Source: Gnetum montanum
Taxonomy: Eukaryota > Streptophyta > Gnetopsida > Gnetales > Gnetaceae
Direction: 5' to 3'
NCBI GenBank assembly: GCA_015680685.1
Contig: MNCI01022058.1
Coordinates: 130,943-194,942, forward strand
DNA: 64,000 bases
The notes below the pieces were generated by a model, which saw only the letters and a list, made by a program, of their open reading frames with translations, had not been told where the DNA came from and did no database searches. Positions 24,283-36,094 of this stretch are shown piece by piece. Position 1 is the stretch's first letter. The number at the start of each line of letters is the position of its first letter. A program made the position numbers and the translations under genes.

Positions 24283-25640
24283 GTAGGATCCATCCTTAGT
24301 CCAGACCAAAACCAACCATGTTTAGTGACTTTACATCGATATTTTAATGCCAGTCCATTCCCTGAGACACAAGAGTGCTTCCACAAAATAACCACCATTT
24401 CTTATTAGAGAAGAAAAGAGAAGTAGAAAGTGAGGAAGGGCCTTAGTCAGAGGGGACTAGTCCCATAACCAGTGCTTGTAGCCTATTTATTGTATCTAAG
24501 GGGTGTGCTTTGAATTCCCATTTTTTTTCTTTGAAATGGAAACCATGCCATGCAAAGGCACATGCATTTATTTTGTCTAAGGGGTGTGCTTTGAATTCTC
24601 ATCATTTTTTTGTTTTTTTTCTTTTTTTTTTCTAATGAGAACCACACCATGCAAAGACATATGCATTTATCTTGTCCAAGGGATGTTCTTTGAATTCTCA
24701 TCATTTTTTTTCTGATGAGAACCACACCATGCAAGGACTTATTCAACTTCCTTTTATTGGTTGACATAGAATGGTAAGAAATCCATGAAAACACACATGC
24801 ACCCAGGCAAATAGAAAGGCACATAGAATACCAAATCCCCTTGAAGTCACACCATGTTCAAATCTTTGAATCCTTCCCAATTTCAAAAACTACCAAAGTC
24901 ACAAGTTTGTCAAAGTTTCATTAATGAAAAAGGGATTGCATATTTTCAAAATAAGGAAAACCATAGAGTTTGTGGATGGGTGGATGCTATGGACTCACTG
25001 CTTGTTGCATGAAAAGGAAACCATGTCCTAATCATCTGTAACGAAATTCAAAGCCAAAAACCAAACACCAACAATCAAATAACAAAATAGTACATACCAC
25101 CATCAAGCAACGCATTACCATGGTACTTGGCACATATTAACAAAAAGTTAGAAAATCACACCAAAATAAAATAAAAGAAAACATAAAAGAAAGTGTAAAA
25201 TATTCAAGAAATAGAAAATGTGCTAACGATGTTGTAAAATAAAAATTAGAAAAGACTAATAACATGAAAACAAGAAGATGTAAAATAAAGAATGTGTAAA
25301 ACAAAAAGTTGTAAAACAAAAAAATGAAAAACACTTAAAAATACTAAATATTAGAATGGGGAGTGACCCCCACGACTAAACATTTGGTTGTGACAAGGAT
25401 TAATAAGTGGATAAATAGGATCCATGCATGTATGAAACATTGGTAATCGTTCATGCCCCAGCCATTGGGTGTCTATTGATGGTGCAGTGGCTAGGTAGAA
25501 AAATCATTGGTCACACACTTGATGGTTAAATGTATGGTCAGTCAGGGTATGAGGTATGTTAACATTATGAATGGTTGGCCCACGATTTCACCCCTGATCA
25601 TGATATGGTATGCAAATATGTATTTTTCTCTCTGCCCTTG
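24283..25640 (-). other. E2 3' noncoding region, proximal part
   Basis: Lies between E4 and solo LTR B. Apart from the three-unit repeat it is A-rich noncoding DNA that matches E4 16200-17050 and E1 8750-9300 in places. Confidence 0.55.
24485..24744 (-). repeat. Three-unit tandem repeat in E2 3' noncoding DNA
   Basis: Units begin at 24485, 24566 and 24665, each with atttat..tctaagggg, gtgctttgaattc, a T-rich centre and aaccatgccatgcaa. In the third unit TTCTCATCA (24695-24703) and TGATGAGAA (24713-24721) form a perfect 9-bp inverted repeat. E3 and E4 have one copy of the equivalent sequence. Confidence 0.75.
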
Positions 25641-25645
25641 TAGAT

Positions 25646-26489
25646 TGATGAGTGACTAGGTATTTGTATGTCCAACCATACGAATCACTAAGGCGTTATG
25701 TGCAATTTGGTTGAATTCTATGGATCTATAGTTATCTAATGCACTAGCTTTTCTCGGAAGTGAAATGGACGTTGGGGACATTTGTTGTCCTCCCAACTAC
25801 ACTTGTGAGGCTCGAGGGTATGGTTTAAGTGTAATTGAGGTATATGATCTTTTTATCGTTTTATGTTTTATATATGTAATCACCTACAATAGAATGAAGA
25901 GTAGTGTAACTAAAAATCTAACTTGTTTACTACCTATCTAGCCTAACACTAGTAATTGTCCCACTTTCATGAACACATATAGCACTACTAGGCTACCAAA
26001 CGTTAACTGTTGCTGGGTTACCAAGTACTATATGAATGCTTGAAGTGGTCGTGCTCGTGTTCATTCACAACTAGAAATAAATTGCTTCATTCAAATGCAT
26101 TGAAGTAAAGAGCAAGAAAGTAAAATGCATTAAAGAAAATATTAATCTATTCTTAGTGTTGCAAGGATTGTCAAAAGAGTTCATTTTATTCCCATCACAC
26201 TGTTGCACTCAGGTACATTAGTGCTCGAACAAAGAACTGTACACACTTAGACTCCTTCTATGGGTACTTAGAAAATATTCCAACTCTGAGGAAAATAAAT
26301 GGTAAGAGCTTTGCTACTCTAACTAAGAACTAACTTGAAAACTATCCAAAACTAGAGCCCATGCGCTATATTTATAGGCTAGGATATATACCCCGACGTT
26401 GCGTATGTGACGTTGCATCTAGACCCCGACATCGTGGCCCCAATGTTGCGTACTCGACATCATGACCACTGGAAAATAGTGATTTATCA
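25646..26489 (-). mobile_element. Solo LTR B of the nest family, inside E2
   Basis: 844 bp, TGATGAG...TTTATCA, TSD TAGAT at 25641-25645 and 26490-26494. Aligns with the E2/E4 LTRs along its length, including ttaccaagtactatatgaatgc and the TATA region near 26371. The internal region is absent. Confidence 0.88.
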
Positions 26490-26949
26490 TAGATTTATTA
26501 GTTAGATTTGGGATCAGAGTACCAATGGATGGTGGCCCTTATGTACAGCCAGAGGATGTTGGTTGAGACAAGGAAGGTGGTGCACCAAATTGACCTTGTG
26601 CTAGCTTGGATGATATGGCGGGTCCATGCATGGTCTACTTTGGCTTACAATCTTTCCTCCAAAAGGGACATTTCCTATGTTACAGTTGGGACCCACTGGT
26701 GTCAACATGTCTATGCACCTGCACAGCACAAGCAGCCTTCATTTGTTAATATTGTGGTGTTGAACCTTCCTAAGTTGCTGGAAATGGCATATAAGGAGGT
26801 GGATTATGAGAATATCGAGGATAGGCTAGATGGTAAGAGGTGGAAGGTGGTGATCCTTCATGGAATTTCATGGATTGATGGTACTCAAGAGAGTGGTAGT
26901 GGCAATTAGAAGTAGAGGATGTAGAGCTTGTTGGAGAAATAAGATGTTG

Positions 26950-28709
26950 AACATAATATCCTTACGGTTTCGAATAATAGAGTGGATAGTATTGATTTGG
27001 TGGTGGCCTCCCCCACGATTATGGTTGTTGCCACTACAATTGATGACTATGTTGAGGCTAGGAATAAGTCCCCCTAGGATGGTACGGTCGGTTGTGGGAT
27101 TGTTTATAATTACCTTGTGTGAGAGGAAATCTCTTGGGCATGTGCTTTTGCACAAACTTTGGATTTAAGGCACCTACCCAATACTTCAGTAGATGCAACA
27201 AAACTAGGCAATGGCCCTTCAAGTGGTAATATATGCAAATGTTGCATCCATTATCTTTGTTTGTGGTTGAGTCTATAGTCTCACTTTCTTTACCTATTTT
27301 TCCCATTTACCAAAAAGTGTTCCTAGTTATTTCTTGGTTCCTTATCCTCTATTTAGTATGATCGCCTAGCTTATTTTGCATGATCCTTTCCTTGACCATA
27401 TCAATGAGAGTTGAAATGTTTTCACATATCCATTTGGACATCCTATTAAACTTTGCTTCTAGTTCATCAATAGATTTTTGTATCAACAAGGTTTGTTGTG
27501 GAATCACCTTATCGAAAGTGGTTTTGTTTCCTTTACCATAGATCTGGACCTCCTTCTGTTGAAGAGTTGGGTCCCATTGATATTTCTTAACATTCTCCCA
27601 TTTACATATCTCTCCTTCTTCTTTTTCCACATGCTTTATTAGTTCTTGGATCTAATGGACTTGGAGCTTGTATAATTGCCCTAGGGCATACATCCCAAGA
27701 GTCCTTTGTGTTTCATTACAAAGCCCATCTATGATGTGAAAAAGTTTCCTTTCCTCAGAGAAACCATGGCTTGGGCATCTATTCAGTAAGGCAAAATATC
27801 TAGCTAAGGCCATGTCCAAGGGTTCATGTTGTTCTTATTTCCACTCTTGGATTTGTCTCCCAAATTGGACACCCTTGCATAAGTTTGGTATTTCTTGTTG
27901 AAAAGTTCCAGCATTGTGGACCATTTTCAGATTGAATTTAGTCTCAACAATCTATACCACACTTCAATGCTATCAATTAGTGTTCTAGGAAAGAGCTTAA
28001 GCTTTTACCATCCACTTTCAATGCTTTAGAAAGCACAAGCATCATGAAAGGCTTGTAAATGATGTTGCAGATCTAAATCATAACCTCCTACAAATTTAAG
28101 AATATTATTCATGTCAAGCTTAGGTAGGTGACTCTTTTTGCGATGCCTACAAGATATCTTTACTACCTTGGTGATCTACATTAGGCTCTTAGTGGCCAAC
28201 AAGGGTTCATTGTCATCAAACAGGTTGTGAGAGAAATTTCTATCTCTACACGTTTGATCATGATAATGTTGTCTATGTTCATGGTAACATCTTTGATCCT
28301 TCCCATGGATTTGATTTTGATTTCTAGTCTGACCCTTTAGTGAAACTTTATCTCCATACCTACGTTCATCTTCGTCAAAACTAGACATTGAAGGAAAAGA
28401 GGAAGATGAGGTATTGGCAGAATTGCCATGGCTTCTATGGTGTTCCCCAAGGTCCCTTAATTTATCGTTTCTTCATTTCAAGGAGGTCTTAGGCCTTGAG
28501 GCCTTCCCTAGTTTAGGACTTACATCATCTCCTCCAAGATTTTCTACCTTAGGTGAATGTAGTCTTTGAGTTTCATCAAGGTGGTCATGATCATAAGAAA
28601 CCCCTGCATAAGGTTGACTACTCTAATCTTGTTAATCGTATATCTCATTAGTTCTCTAATGAATGTGTTCACTATACCATGCATAGTTACTTCCATGTGA
28701 GAGAAACAT
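26950..28709 (-). pseudogene. E2 gag (decayed)
   Basis: ATG at about 28709. Readable landmarks are NEPLLATKSLM (about 28215-28180), ISCRHRK (near 28150), GGYDLD (near 28075), remnants of the Retrotrans_gag domain to about 27700, a Lys/Glu-rich linker at 27630-27349, and a CX2CX3HX4C zinc knuckle at about 27255-27215. It is interrupted by many stops and frame changes, more damaged than E1 gag. Confidence 0.7.
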
Positions 28710-28835
28710 TGTTTTTGATTTATGGTGTGTGTGGGCTAAGAGTTTCTGAAAGATATATCATTAATACCTTCTACAATGATCATGTATGATATAACTAATC
28801 TAGATAACTAGCATGATCCCCAGCAATGGTGCCAA

Positions 28836-29643
28836 TGATAAGTAGTGAGGTACACCTATGCCCAACCATACAAATCACAAGCATTCACGCACAATCTAGT
28901 CAAATTCCATGGATGGGACTAGTTGTGGCATCTAGATCGCTATGCCTTGATCGCAGTTCATTGTCTTTCGACTTGGACTACTGGTAGCTTTGTCACATAT
29001 GGTTTAGTCTAGAGTGAGGCATATGATTTTTATTATTTTATATTTTATAAATTTAATCGCCTACAACAAGAATGAAAGGTAAAGTAATTTAAGATCTAAT
29101 TCATCTACTACCTAGATATCCTACCACAAGTACCCATCCCACTTTCTTGGACACATCGTGAACACATATAGCACTACTGGGCTACCAAACGTTAAGCATT
29201 GCTAGGTTACCAAGTACTATATGTATGCTCAAAGTGGTCGTGCATGTGTTCATTAACAACTAAAAATTAATTTCTTAATTAAAATGCATTAAAGTAAGTG
29301 CATGAAAGTAAAGTGCATTAAAGAAAACATTAATCTATTCTTAGTGCTACAAGGATTGTCAAAGGAGTTCATTTTTATTCCCATCACACTGCTACGCTCA
29401 GGTACATTAGTGTTCGAACAAAGAACAGTACACAGTTAGACTCCTTCTGTGGGCACTCAGAAAATATTCTAACTCTAGAGAAAATAAACTACAAGAGATT
29501 CACTACTCTAATTAAAAACTATCCAAAAACTCATGAAAAGAAAATGTCAAATTAGAAGCCCAGGCACTTTATTTATAGGCTAGCATATACCCCCCAATGT
29601 TAGATACTCGACGTCAGAGCAAATGAAAAAACATGTTTCATCA
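28836..29643 (-). repeat. E2 5' LTR
   Basis: TGATAAG...TTTCATCA; TATA box 29577-29570. Shorter than its partner (808 versus 840 bp) through small deletions. The PBS (minus TTGGCACCATTGCTGGGG, 28835-28818) adjoins. Confidence 0.88.
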
Positions 29644-29648
29644 CATAC

Positions 29649-29818
29649 CATGTGCATGACAAGTGTAGTTGGGAAGACAACAAATGACCTTAGAGCAAGG
29701 TTCACTACCTAGAAGACTAGTGTACTAGAAACTATATAGTCCACAAAATTTGACTAGATGATGCATGAACACTTTGTGATTCGTATGGTTGGGCATAGGG
29801 GTACCTCGCCACTCATCA
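29649..29818 (+). repeat. E3 5' LTR, last piece
   Basis: Continues the LTR after removal of E1, the 4-bp TAAT plus CATAC remnant at 12485-12493, and E2 with its TSD copy (29644-29648). It ends ...CTCATCA directly before the PBS and aligns with the end of the 3' LTR (41967-42136). Confidence 0.85.
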
Positions 29819-29836
29819 TTGGCACCATTGTCAAGG
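29819..29836 (+). other. E3 primer-binding site
   Basis: TTGGCACCATTGTCAAGG directly abuts the 5' LTR. It is a decayed complement of the 3' end of plant tRNA-Asp (expected form TGGCGCCGTTGCCGGGG after the LTR end); the mismatches seen are transitions. Confidence 0.75.
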
Positions 29837-29968
29837 ACTCTGTTTGTTGAAACATGCACTATCTAGGATTAGTAACCATTATTAATATCATTGGATGAAC
29901 TCAAGGTCAACATTACTCTCACACGACATATAATTATAAAAGCACATTGATATTTTATTTGTTGCAAG

Positions 29969-31820
29969 ATGTTTTCTTCTCATAGATGTGAAGATGTTAA
30001 ACTATTGGTTTCACAAGAGTGCAAAGTCGTATATACTCATCCTGATGAGTATGTACCAGACTTCACCTTCATCCTACATGAGGATGAGTAGTGACGATGG
30101 CATAACATGGAGGGCAACATCATAATGCCCCTTGATCTATTTATGCCTAGCATATTATTTCAAAACCTTAAGAAGTTAGGCATCTCGAATCTTTAAGAGG
30201 AATACATTGCGAATGGTTATGACACTTGGGACTATCGTCCCACTAAAACACAATGCAAGTGAGATCAACACCAAGAGAAGCACCATGAGTTTGCAAAGGG
30301 AAAATATTTCACTAATCCCTTATTCCTATTAAACTAAATTGATAATGAGGATCCTTCCTCTGGGGGTTCTCAACTTGAAGATTCTCCACCCCCTGTTATT
30401 GGTGATGAGGATGTGGCCTTGAACCTACAATCCACTATTAATAAACTAGGTTTAGGAAAAAGAAATAGTTAAGGCAAGAGCTTGGGAAAACATCATGACA
30501 GCAAGGGATCTAAGGATGGTGGTCATAATGAGCAAAGAGGTGGTGGTGGATACCACAGTGGTGGTCGCGGTCCATCTTCCTCTTCATCCTCTTCATCTGA
30601 TTTCAAAAATTCCTCTTCTTTTGCTAGTTCTAATAGCAGTTGCCATAGAAATAATCGTGATGAAGGTGATCAACAAGACAACAATGATCATAGAGCCCAT
30701 CAAGAACGAAGGGGTGGTAGGAGCCATCATTGGCAACATCAAAGCAATGATAATCATGAACCTTTGTTGGTAACTCAAAGCATGCTTAACATTGCAAAGG
30801 CAGTAAAGATTCCAACTAGGCATGTGAAAGATAGTTAGATCAAGCACTTAGACATGAGTAATATTTCAAGATTTGAGGGGGATATAACTTTGACCCGTAG
30901 ACACATCTACAAGCTTTCCACGATACCTATGCCTTACAGAAAATTGAAAATGATTAGTAGAAACTCAAGCTATTCCCCAAGATACTCATCAAAGAGGCTA
31001 AAAGCTTGTACCAGTCCTTAGAGCTAGAATCCATTCACAAATGGAGTGCAATGCTTGAACTATTTAATGATAAATACTAGATGTACTCAAGAGTGTTCAA
31101 CTTGAGAAGGAAAATCCAAAGTTGGAAATAGGGAACACATGAACCCTTAGATGTCACCATGGGCAAGTATTATTCTCTTATACACTGATGTCCTGGCCAT
31201 GATTATTCTCAGAGAGAACAACTCTACCACATCATAGATGGGCTCAGAGTAGAAACTTAAAGAACTCTTGGGATTTATGCCCAAGGGAGATTATCTGAAT
31301 TAAGAGCTCATCAGACACAAAGGCTGATAGAGTAGGTAGCAAAAGAAAAAGGTGAGTTACAAAAAAGGGAAAGTGCAAAAGAGTATAATAGGGATCCTTC
31401 CATAAGGAAAAGAGAGGTCCGATTTTGTAAAGAGGAGGATGCACCACTTGATGAGATGGTAAATAGAAAAACCTTGCCCATCTAAAAATCTATTTTTGAT
31501 ATTTTAGCAAGGGTTGATAAATTATGGGACTCTTTGGATGAAAAGTTCCAAACTACTATGAAGATCGTTGAAGCATCCAAAGAACAGAATAGTGACCGTG
31601 ACTGTAAGAGATGGAAGGAAGCTGAACATGCATACCAAAGAGATAAGGGTAAAGCTGTTGTAGTAGAAGAAGTTGTGGAAACCAACTTTGATGATGATAC
31701 TACTTGTGACATCTGTCAATATGAACATCCACAGGGATGTTGTCCTATGGTATCACACTTACAAGAGTTTAGGATGTATGCATTACATCCTCAACTAGCA
31801 CATAGGCAAGCACCTAACTA
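29969..31820 (+). pseudogene. E3 gag (decayed)
   Basis: Starts at an ATG at 29969. The N-terminal part (about residues 25-60) has the YTHPDEYVPDFTFILHEDE-type segment that is also found upstream of gag in E4 and not in E1/E2. Next come a Gly/Ser/His-rich stretch (30482-30720), the EPLLVTQSM segment and IPTRH at about 30754-30825, a degenerate Retrotrans_gag region, and a zinc knuckle at about 31705-31745 with spacing CX2CX3HX4C. Several in-frame stops and frame changes. Encoded role: the particle structural protein that binds element RNA. Confidence 0.75.
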
Positions 31821-32379
31821 ATTACCTTATCCTTAAGGTAATCTAAGGCAATTCCATCAACAACAACAATCTTATTACCCAAGTGGAGCTCCACCACAAC
31901 CACATGAGCAATACCAATAGTGGCACCAACCACAATTGTGGGAAATGCCACTACCAAGGAAATAGTACCCTTATAGACAATTATACCCATATAGGTACTA
32001 TGTTTAGTAACCTGTATCTCCACGAAGTTTTGCCAACCACACATCATTCCAAACTCACTATTACCCTCTAGAGTATCATCAAACTAATTCACCATCTACT
32101 TGAGGAAAACACCCATATCCATTCAACACTTTGCATCCATCTGCACACATTCCTTCACCCTCTACCTAGTTACCTCCTGCTCTATCCATGCAAGGTAAAA
32201 TTCCTCCACAGCCATAGCAACGAAATGCTACAAGGGCTATACATTCACAACCAGCTTTCTAGCCAAGTCGTTTAGACAATTGATCTAGAAAATGACCTTT
32301 TTTCTAACCCAACAGTCCTCCCAAAACCTCACAACCTCATGTAGCTAGTCATCCTACATCTCCAACACCCTCATCCTCT

Positions 32380-34680
32380 ACATCAAACACATTCAAGAAT
32401 CCTTTAAACTAAACACTACCTCAGATCTACACTGTGATGTTAACTCATGCTATTCCTGATTGGATCAAGGATGGCAATCTTCCCATGAAAAAAATCTAAC
32501 CCAAGAAGTCCTCTCATTTACTTGTAGATTGCTGGACATGAGCCTTTCAAGGCTCTTCTTGATTTTAGTTCTAGTATCAATCTCACTTCCCATGACATGC
32601 ACAAGGCTTGCAACCAATATCCATTTGGAATTAGCCAGCTAGTCAATCACTGTCCCTTTAGGACTAGTGGAGGGCATCATGACCACAGTTTGTGGGTGGT
32701 CCTATCCGATCAATTTTTTGGTGATCAAGGTCGAGAATTGCAAAGGTAACTTCCCCATCACTATGGAAATGGCATGGTTAAGCATGGTTGATGTGCAAAT
32801 GGGCATAAGGGACCTCTCCTTGGAAATCTCCAAGGAAAATGAATTTGGAAGGCTAGAGAAGAAGCATGTTCTATGCATCACATACAGTGATAATGGGTGC
32901 AATTGTGTGTAGAAAATCTAGTCCATTAGTAATACATTCCTCAAAGCATGTAATCAGTGTGCACATGAAATAGATATCCAAAGGTGTCTGTACATAGTAG
33001 CCACAAAATAGGAGGACACCCAGTGGCTAACAACTAACTTTGACAACAGCACATTATGCTTGGAACCAACTAAGAGCCTAACATGTGCTTATGTCAAAGA
33101 CATGGATGAACTTGAGTAAGTTCATCACCAACTCTTTAATGATGAAGATGATGATACCTATTGGGAAGAGTTGGAAATCCCTGATAATTTCAAATCGGAG
33201 CCCCTTGAGTTAAAAACTCTACCAGCCAACATGGAGTATGCATTTTTGAATAATGGCAAAATAGTTATCATCAATGCCAAACTTTCTCCTGAACAAAAAG
33301 AAAAGCTATTGCAAGTTGTCAAAAAATAGCTAACAACCTTTGCTTGGTCATATCTTGAGCTGACAGGAATCAATCCAAGGATATGCCAACATCACATCTA
33401 CACTGACCAGGTCATGAAACCAAGAAGGTAGCCGTAAAGGTGGCTGAATCCCATATTGAAATAGGTCATCAAGAAGAAAATAGAATAACTCCTCAAGGCA
33501 GGGTTCATCTATCCCATCATGGATAGCGAATGGGTTAGCCCACTTGTAATTATACCAAAGAAAGGTGCAAGTGGCATGTCTGTATCGACTTTAGGCTATT
33601 GAACATGACAACATTTAAAGATCATTTTCCTTTACCATTTATGGACCAAGTGTTGGACACTATCTCTAGGCATTGCTATTATAGCTTCTTGGATGGTTAT
33701 AGTGGCTATAACCAAATCCAAATCATGCTAGAAGATTAGGCCAAGACAACATCCACAAGTCCCTGGGGGACTTTTGCATATTGTAAAATGCCATTTAGTC
33801 TATGCAATGTCCCTGCAACATTTTAATGCCTGGTCCTTAGTATTTTCCAATAGCAAATTGGTAGCGAGGTAGAAATATTTATGGATGACTTCTTTACCTG
33901 TGGGGCTACATTTGAGTAAGCCCTAGATTGCCTTGAGTAGGTTCTAAAAATATGTTTTGAAACAAAGCTTAGGCTCAATTGGCAGAAAAGCCATCTAATG
34001 ATCCAGGAGGGCATAGTATTGGGGCACCAAATTTCACAAAAAAGGATTGAGGTAGACCCTAAAAAGATAAGGGTTATCTAAGAAATCACACACCAACTAG
34101 AGACAGTTAAAGACATCTGATCATTCCTTGGACATACTAGCTATTACCAGTGATTCATAGAGAATTTCTCTAAGATTGTAAAGCCTTTGGTTAAGCTTAC
34201 AAAGCAAGATGCTTCATTCATCCGGACCAAGAAATATGAACATGCATTCCAACAATTAAAAGATAAACTCGTAGAAACTCCAATTCTACAGGCACTATAC
34301 TAGTCTAGATTATTTCACATAATGATGGATGCATCTAATTATGCCTTGGCAGCCATGCTTACGTAGTTGGATGATAAAAAACGTCCATATTACATCCATT
34401 GCATAAGCTAAACCATTATGGATGCATAGCTGAATTACACCACAATAGAGAAAGAATTAATGACAGTGGTGTATGCTCTTGAAAAGTTCAAGCACTATGT
34501 GCTTGTGTATAAAATATTTATGCACACAGACCATAATGCCATCTACTTCCTAATGAACAAGCCAACAGCGAGACCTTGTATCATATGATGGCTTGTGATC
34601 TTACAAGAATTCAATCTCATGATGGTAGATTGAAAAGGGGCTGAGAATGTGGTTGCTGACCATCTCTCTTGATTAAGCTG
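32380..34680 (+). pseudogene. E3 protease, reverse transcriptase and RNase H (decayed)
   Basis: Protease: the KALLDFSSSINL-type active-site region near 32545-32580 keeps its Asp. RT: begins about 33415; the conserved SEWVSPLVI region, a DHFPLPF block and the SFLDGYSGYNQ block are readable, and the catalytic box is FMDDF at about 33871-33885 instead of YxDD, as known in Athila/Tat elements. RNase H: MMDASNYAL near 34325, EKELM near 34450, HTDHNA near 34525 and NVVADHLS near 34650. Stops and at least one frameshift (after about 33560) show loss of function. Confidence 0.8.
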
Positions 34681-36094
34681 GCATAACAAAGAGGAGGAGA
34701 GCCTACTCTCTTATCAGTTTCTAAATGAACTCCTCTTTATAGGAGTAATAAATGATCAAGTACCCATAGAAACAACATAGTACGATGGCATCCTTACTTA
34801 CCCTCTCACTTAGAAGATGCCACAAGATCTAGACTTTAGGAAGAGAAAAAAATTTCTTCATCAGGCAAAGTACTTCATGGAAATCAATGGACACCTTTAT
34901 AAGATATGCATCAATGGCCTGGTTCATTGGTGTGTCCCTAATGCAGATCAACTATGTGTTCTTCATGATGTTCATGAAGTACCTTGTGGAGGCCACTATG
35001 TAGGGAGATGCATGGCCATAAAAATCCTGATGGTAGGATAATATTAGCCTATAATCTTTAGGGATGCCCACTAGTTTGTCCGATCTTATGAATGTTATCA
35101 AAGAGATGGTGGGATGACTACTCGAATGGAGGATCATCAATAGTGGATTCAACCACTGGAGCCCTTTGAAATATGGGGCATAGACTTCATGGGTCCCATC
35201 ACACCCATGTTCAATGGAAAGGCATATATCATCATAGCAATCAACTACTGCACCAAATGGATAAAAGCAACAACTATCACTAATTGTACATCATCCATTG
35301 CTACTAGATTTGTACAACAAAATGTTGTTAATAGGTTTGGGGTGCCACATGCACTAATTTCTAACAATGGAACTCAGTTCATAGGTGTCACTTTTAGAAA
35401 GTTGATGCAACGCTTGGGGGTTGAACATAAATTAACAACACCCTATCACCCCTAAGCCAATGGTCAAGTAAAGGTAACTCACCAAGAAATTACAAAAATT
35501 CTAACATGCACTATAAGCAAATATAAGAGAGATTGGAGCACAAAACTCAATGATGCCCTATGGGCATATCGCTCAACATGGAAACTCCCTATTGGCTACT
35601 CTCCCTATGAGCTAATGTATGGAAAACTTCCAATACTCCCGATTCAATTTGAGCTTTGTACACTTTCAACAGCCTATGATCTAAATCTTGACCTAAGTCT
35701 AGCATAGAAAGAAAGACTGATCAACCTCAATGAGCTAGATGAAAGTCAATTAGTGGCCCTATCTTTGAATGAGGTGCACAAGGCATTTAACAAGCAATGT
35801 CATGACCTCAAAACATGGCAAGTGAAATTTCAACTGAGAGCTAAGTTTCTCTACTGGAACCCCACACATGTACCTCAGAAGATAAAGTTCTAAACATTGT
35901 GGAAGGGACCTTATATAATTGATCAAGCCTTTCCCTCTCGGGTCATGTTAATATACAAGCTTGAGAGCCCAAATAAAAAGCAATTAGTCAACATCCAACA
36001 AGCAAAGATTCTCCATGAACGCAAGCAAGCTAATGCAACAACTACCTCAATGGATGGACAACCACATTCAATCTTTCAAATCTCCTTCTTCTAA
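34681..36094 (+). pseudogene. E3 integrase (decayed, two catalytic acids lost)
   Basis: The zinc-binding part keeps HEVPCGGH near 34970, but the second Cys-pair region is damaged. The core begins WGIDFMGP near 35175. At the second catalytic position the sequence reads LISNNGTQF (about 35355) where the family has Asp, and after TPYHP the usual Glu of GQVE is Lys (GQVK, about 35465). Both changes need one G-to-A transition. The C-terminal tail (35897-36094) ends without a chromodomain. The reading frame is open in 35189-35455 and broken outside it. Confidence 0.8.

Larger units (their letters stand above)
12494..29643 (-). mobile_element. E2: gag-only LTR retrotransposon carrying E4 and solo LTR B
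   Basis: TSD CATAC at 12489-12493 and 29644-29648. LTRs 12494-13333 (3') and 28836-29643 (5'). After subtracting E4 and solo LTR B with their TSD copies, about 6.3 kb remains, with gag and noncoding DNA only. Its gag resembles E1 gag more than E3/E4 gag. Inserted in the E3 5' LTR nine bases from E1. Confidence 0.9.

Noticed and set aside
25646-26489. E2 having a third LTR through recombination
   Set aside because: Its own perfect TSD TAGAT shows an independent insertion reduced to a solo LTR.
12494-29643. E2 as one 17-kb autonomous element with pol
   Set aside because: The pol genes all lie inside E4, which has its own LTRs, PBS and TSD ACTTG.
30495-30847. ORFs on both strands over E3 gag
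   Set aside because: Shadows of the Gly/Ser/His-rich gag frame at 30482-30838.
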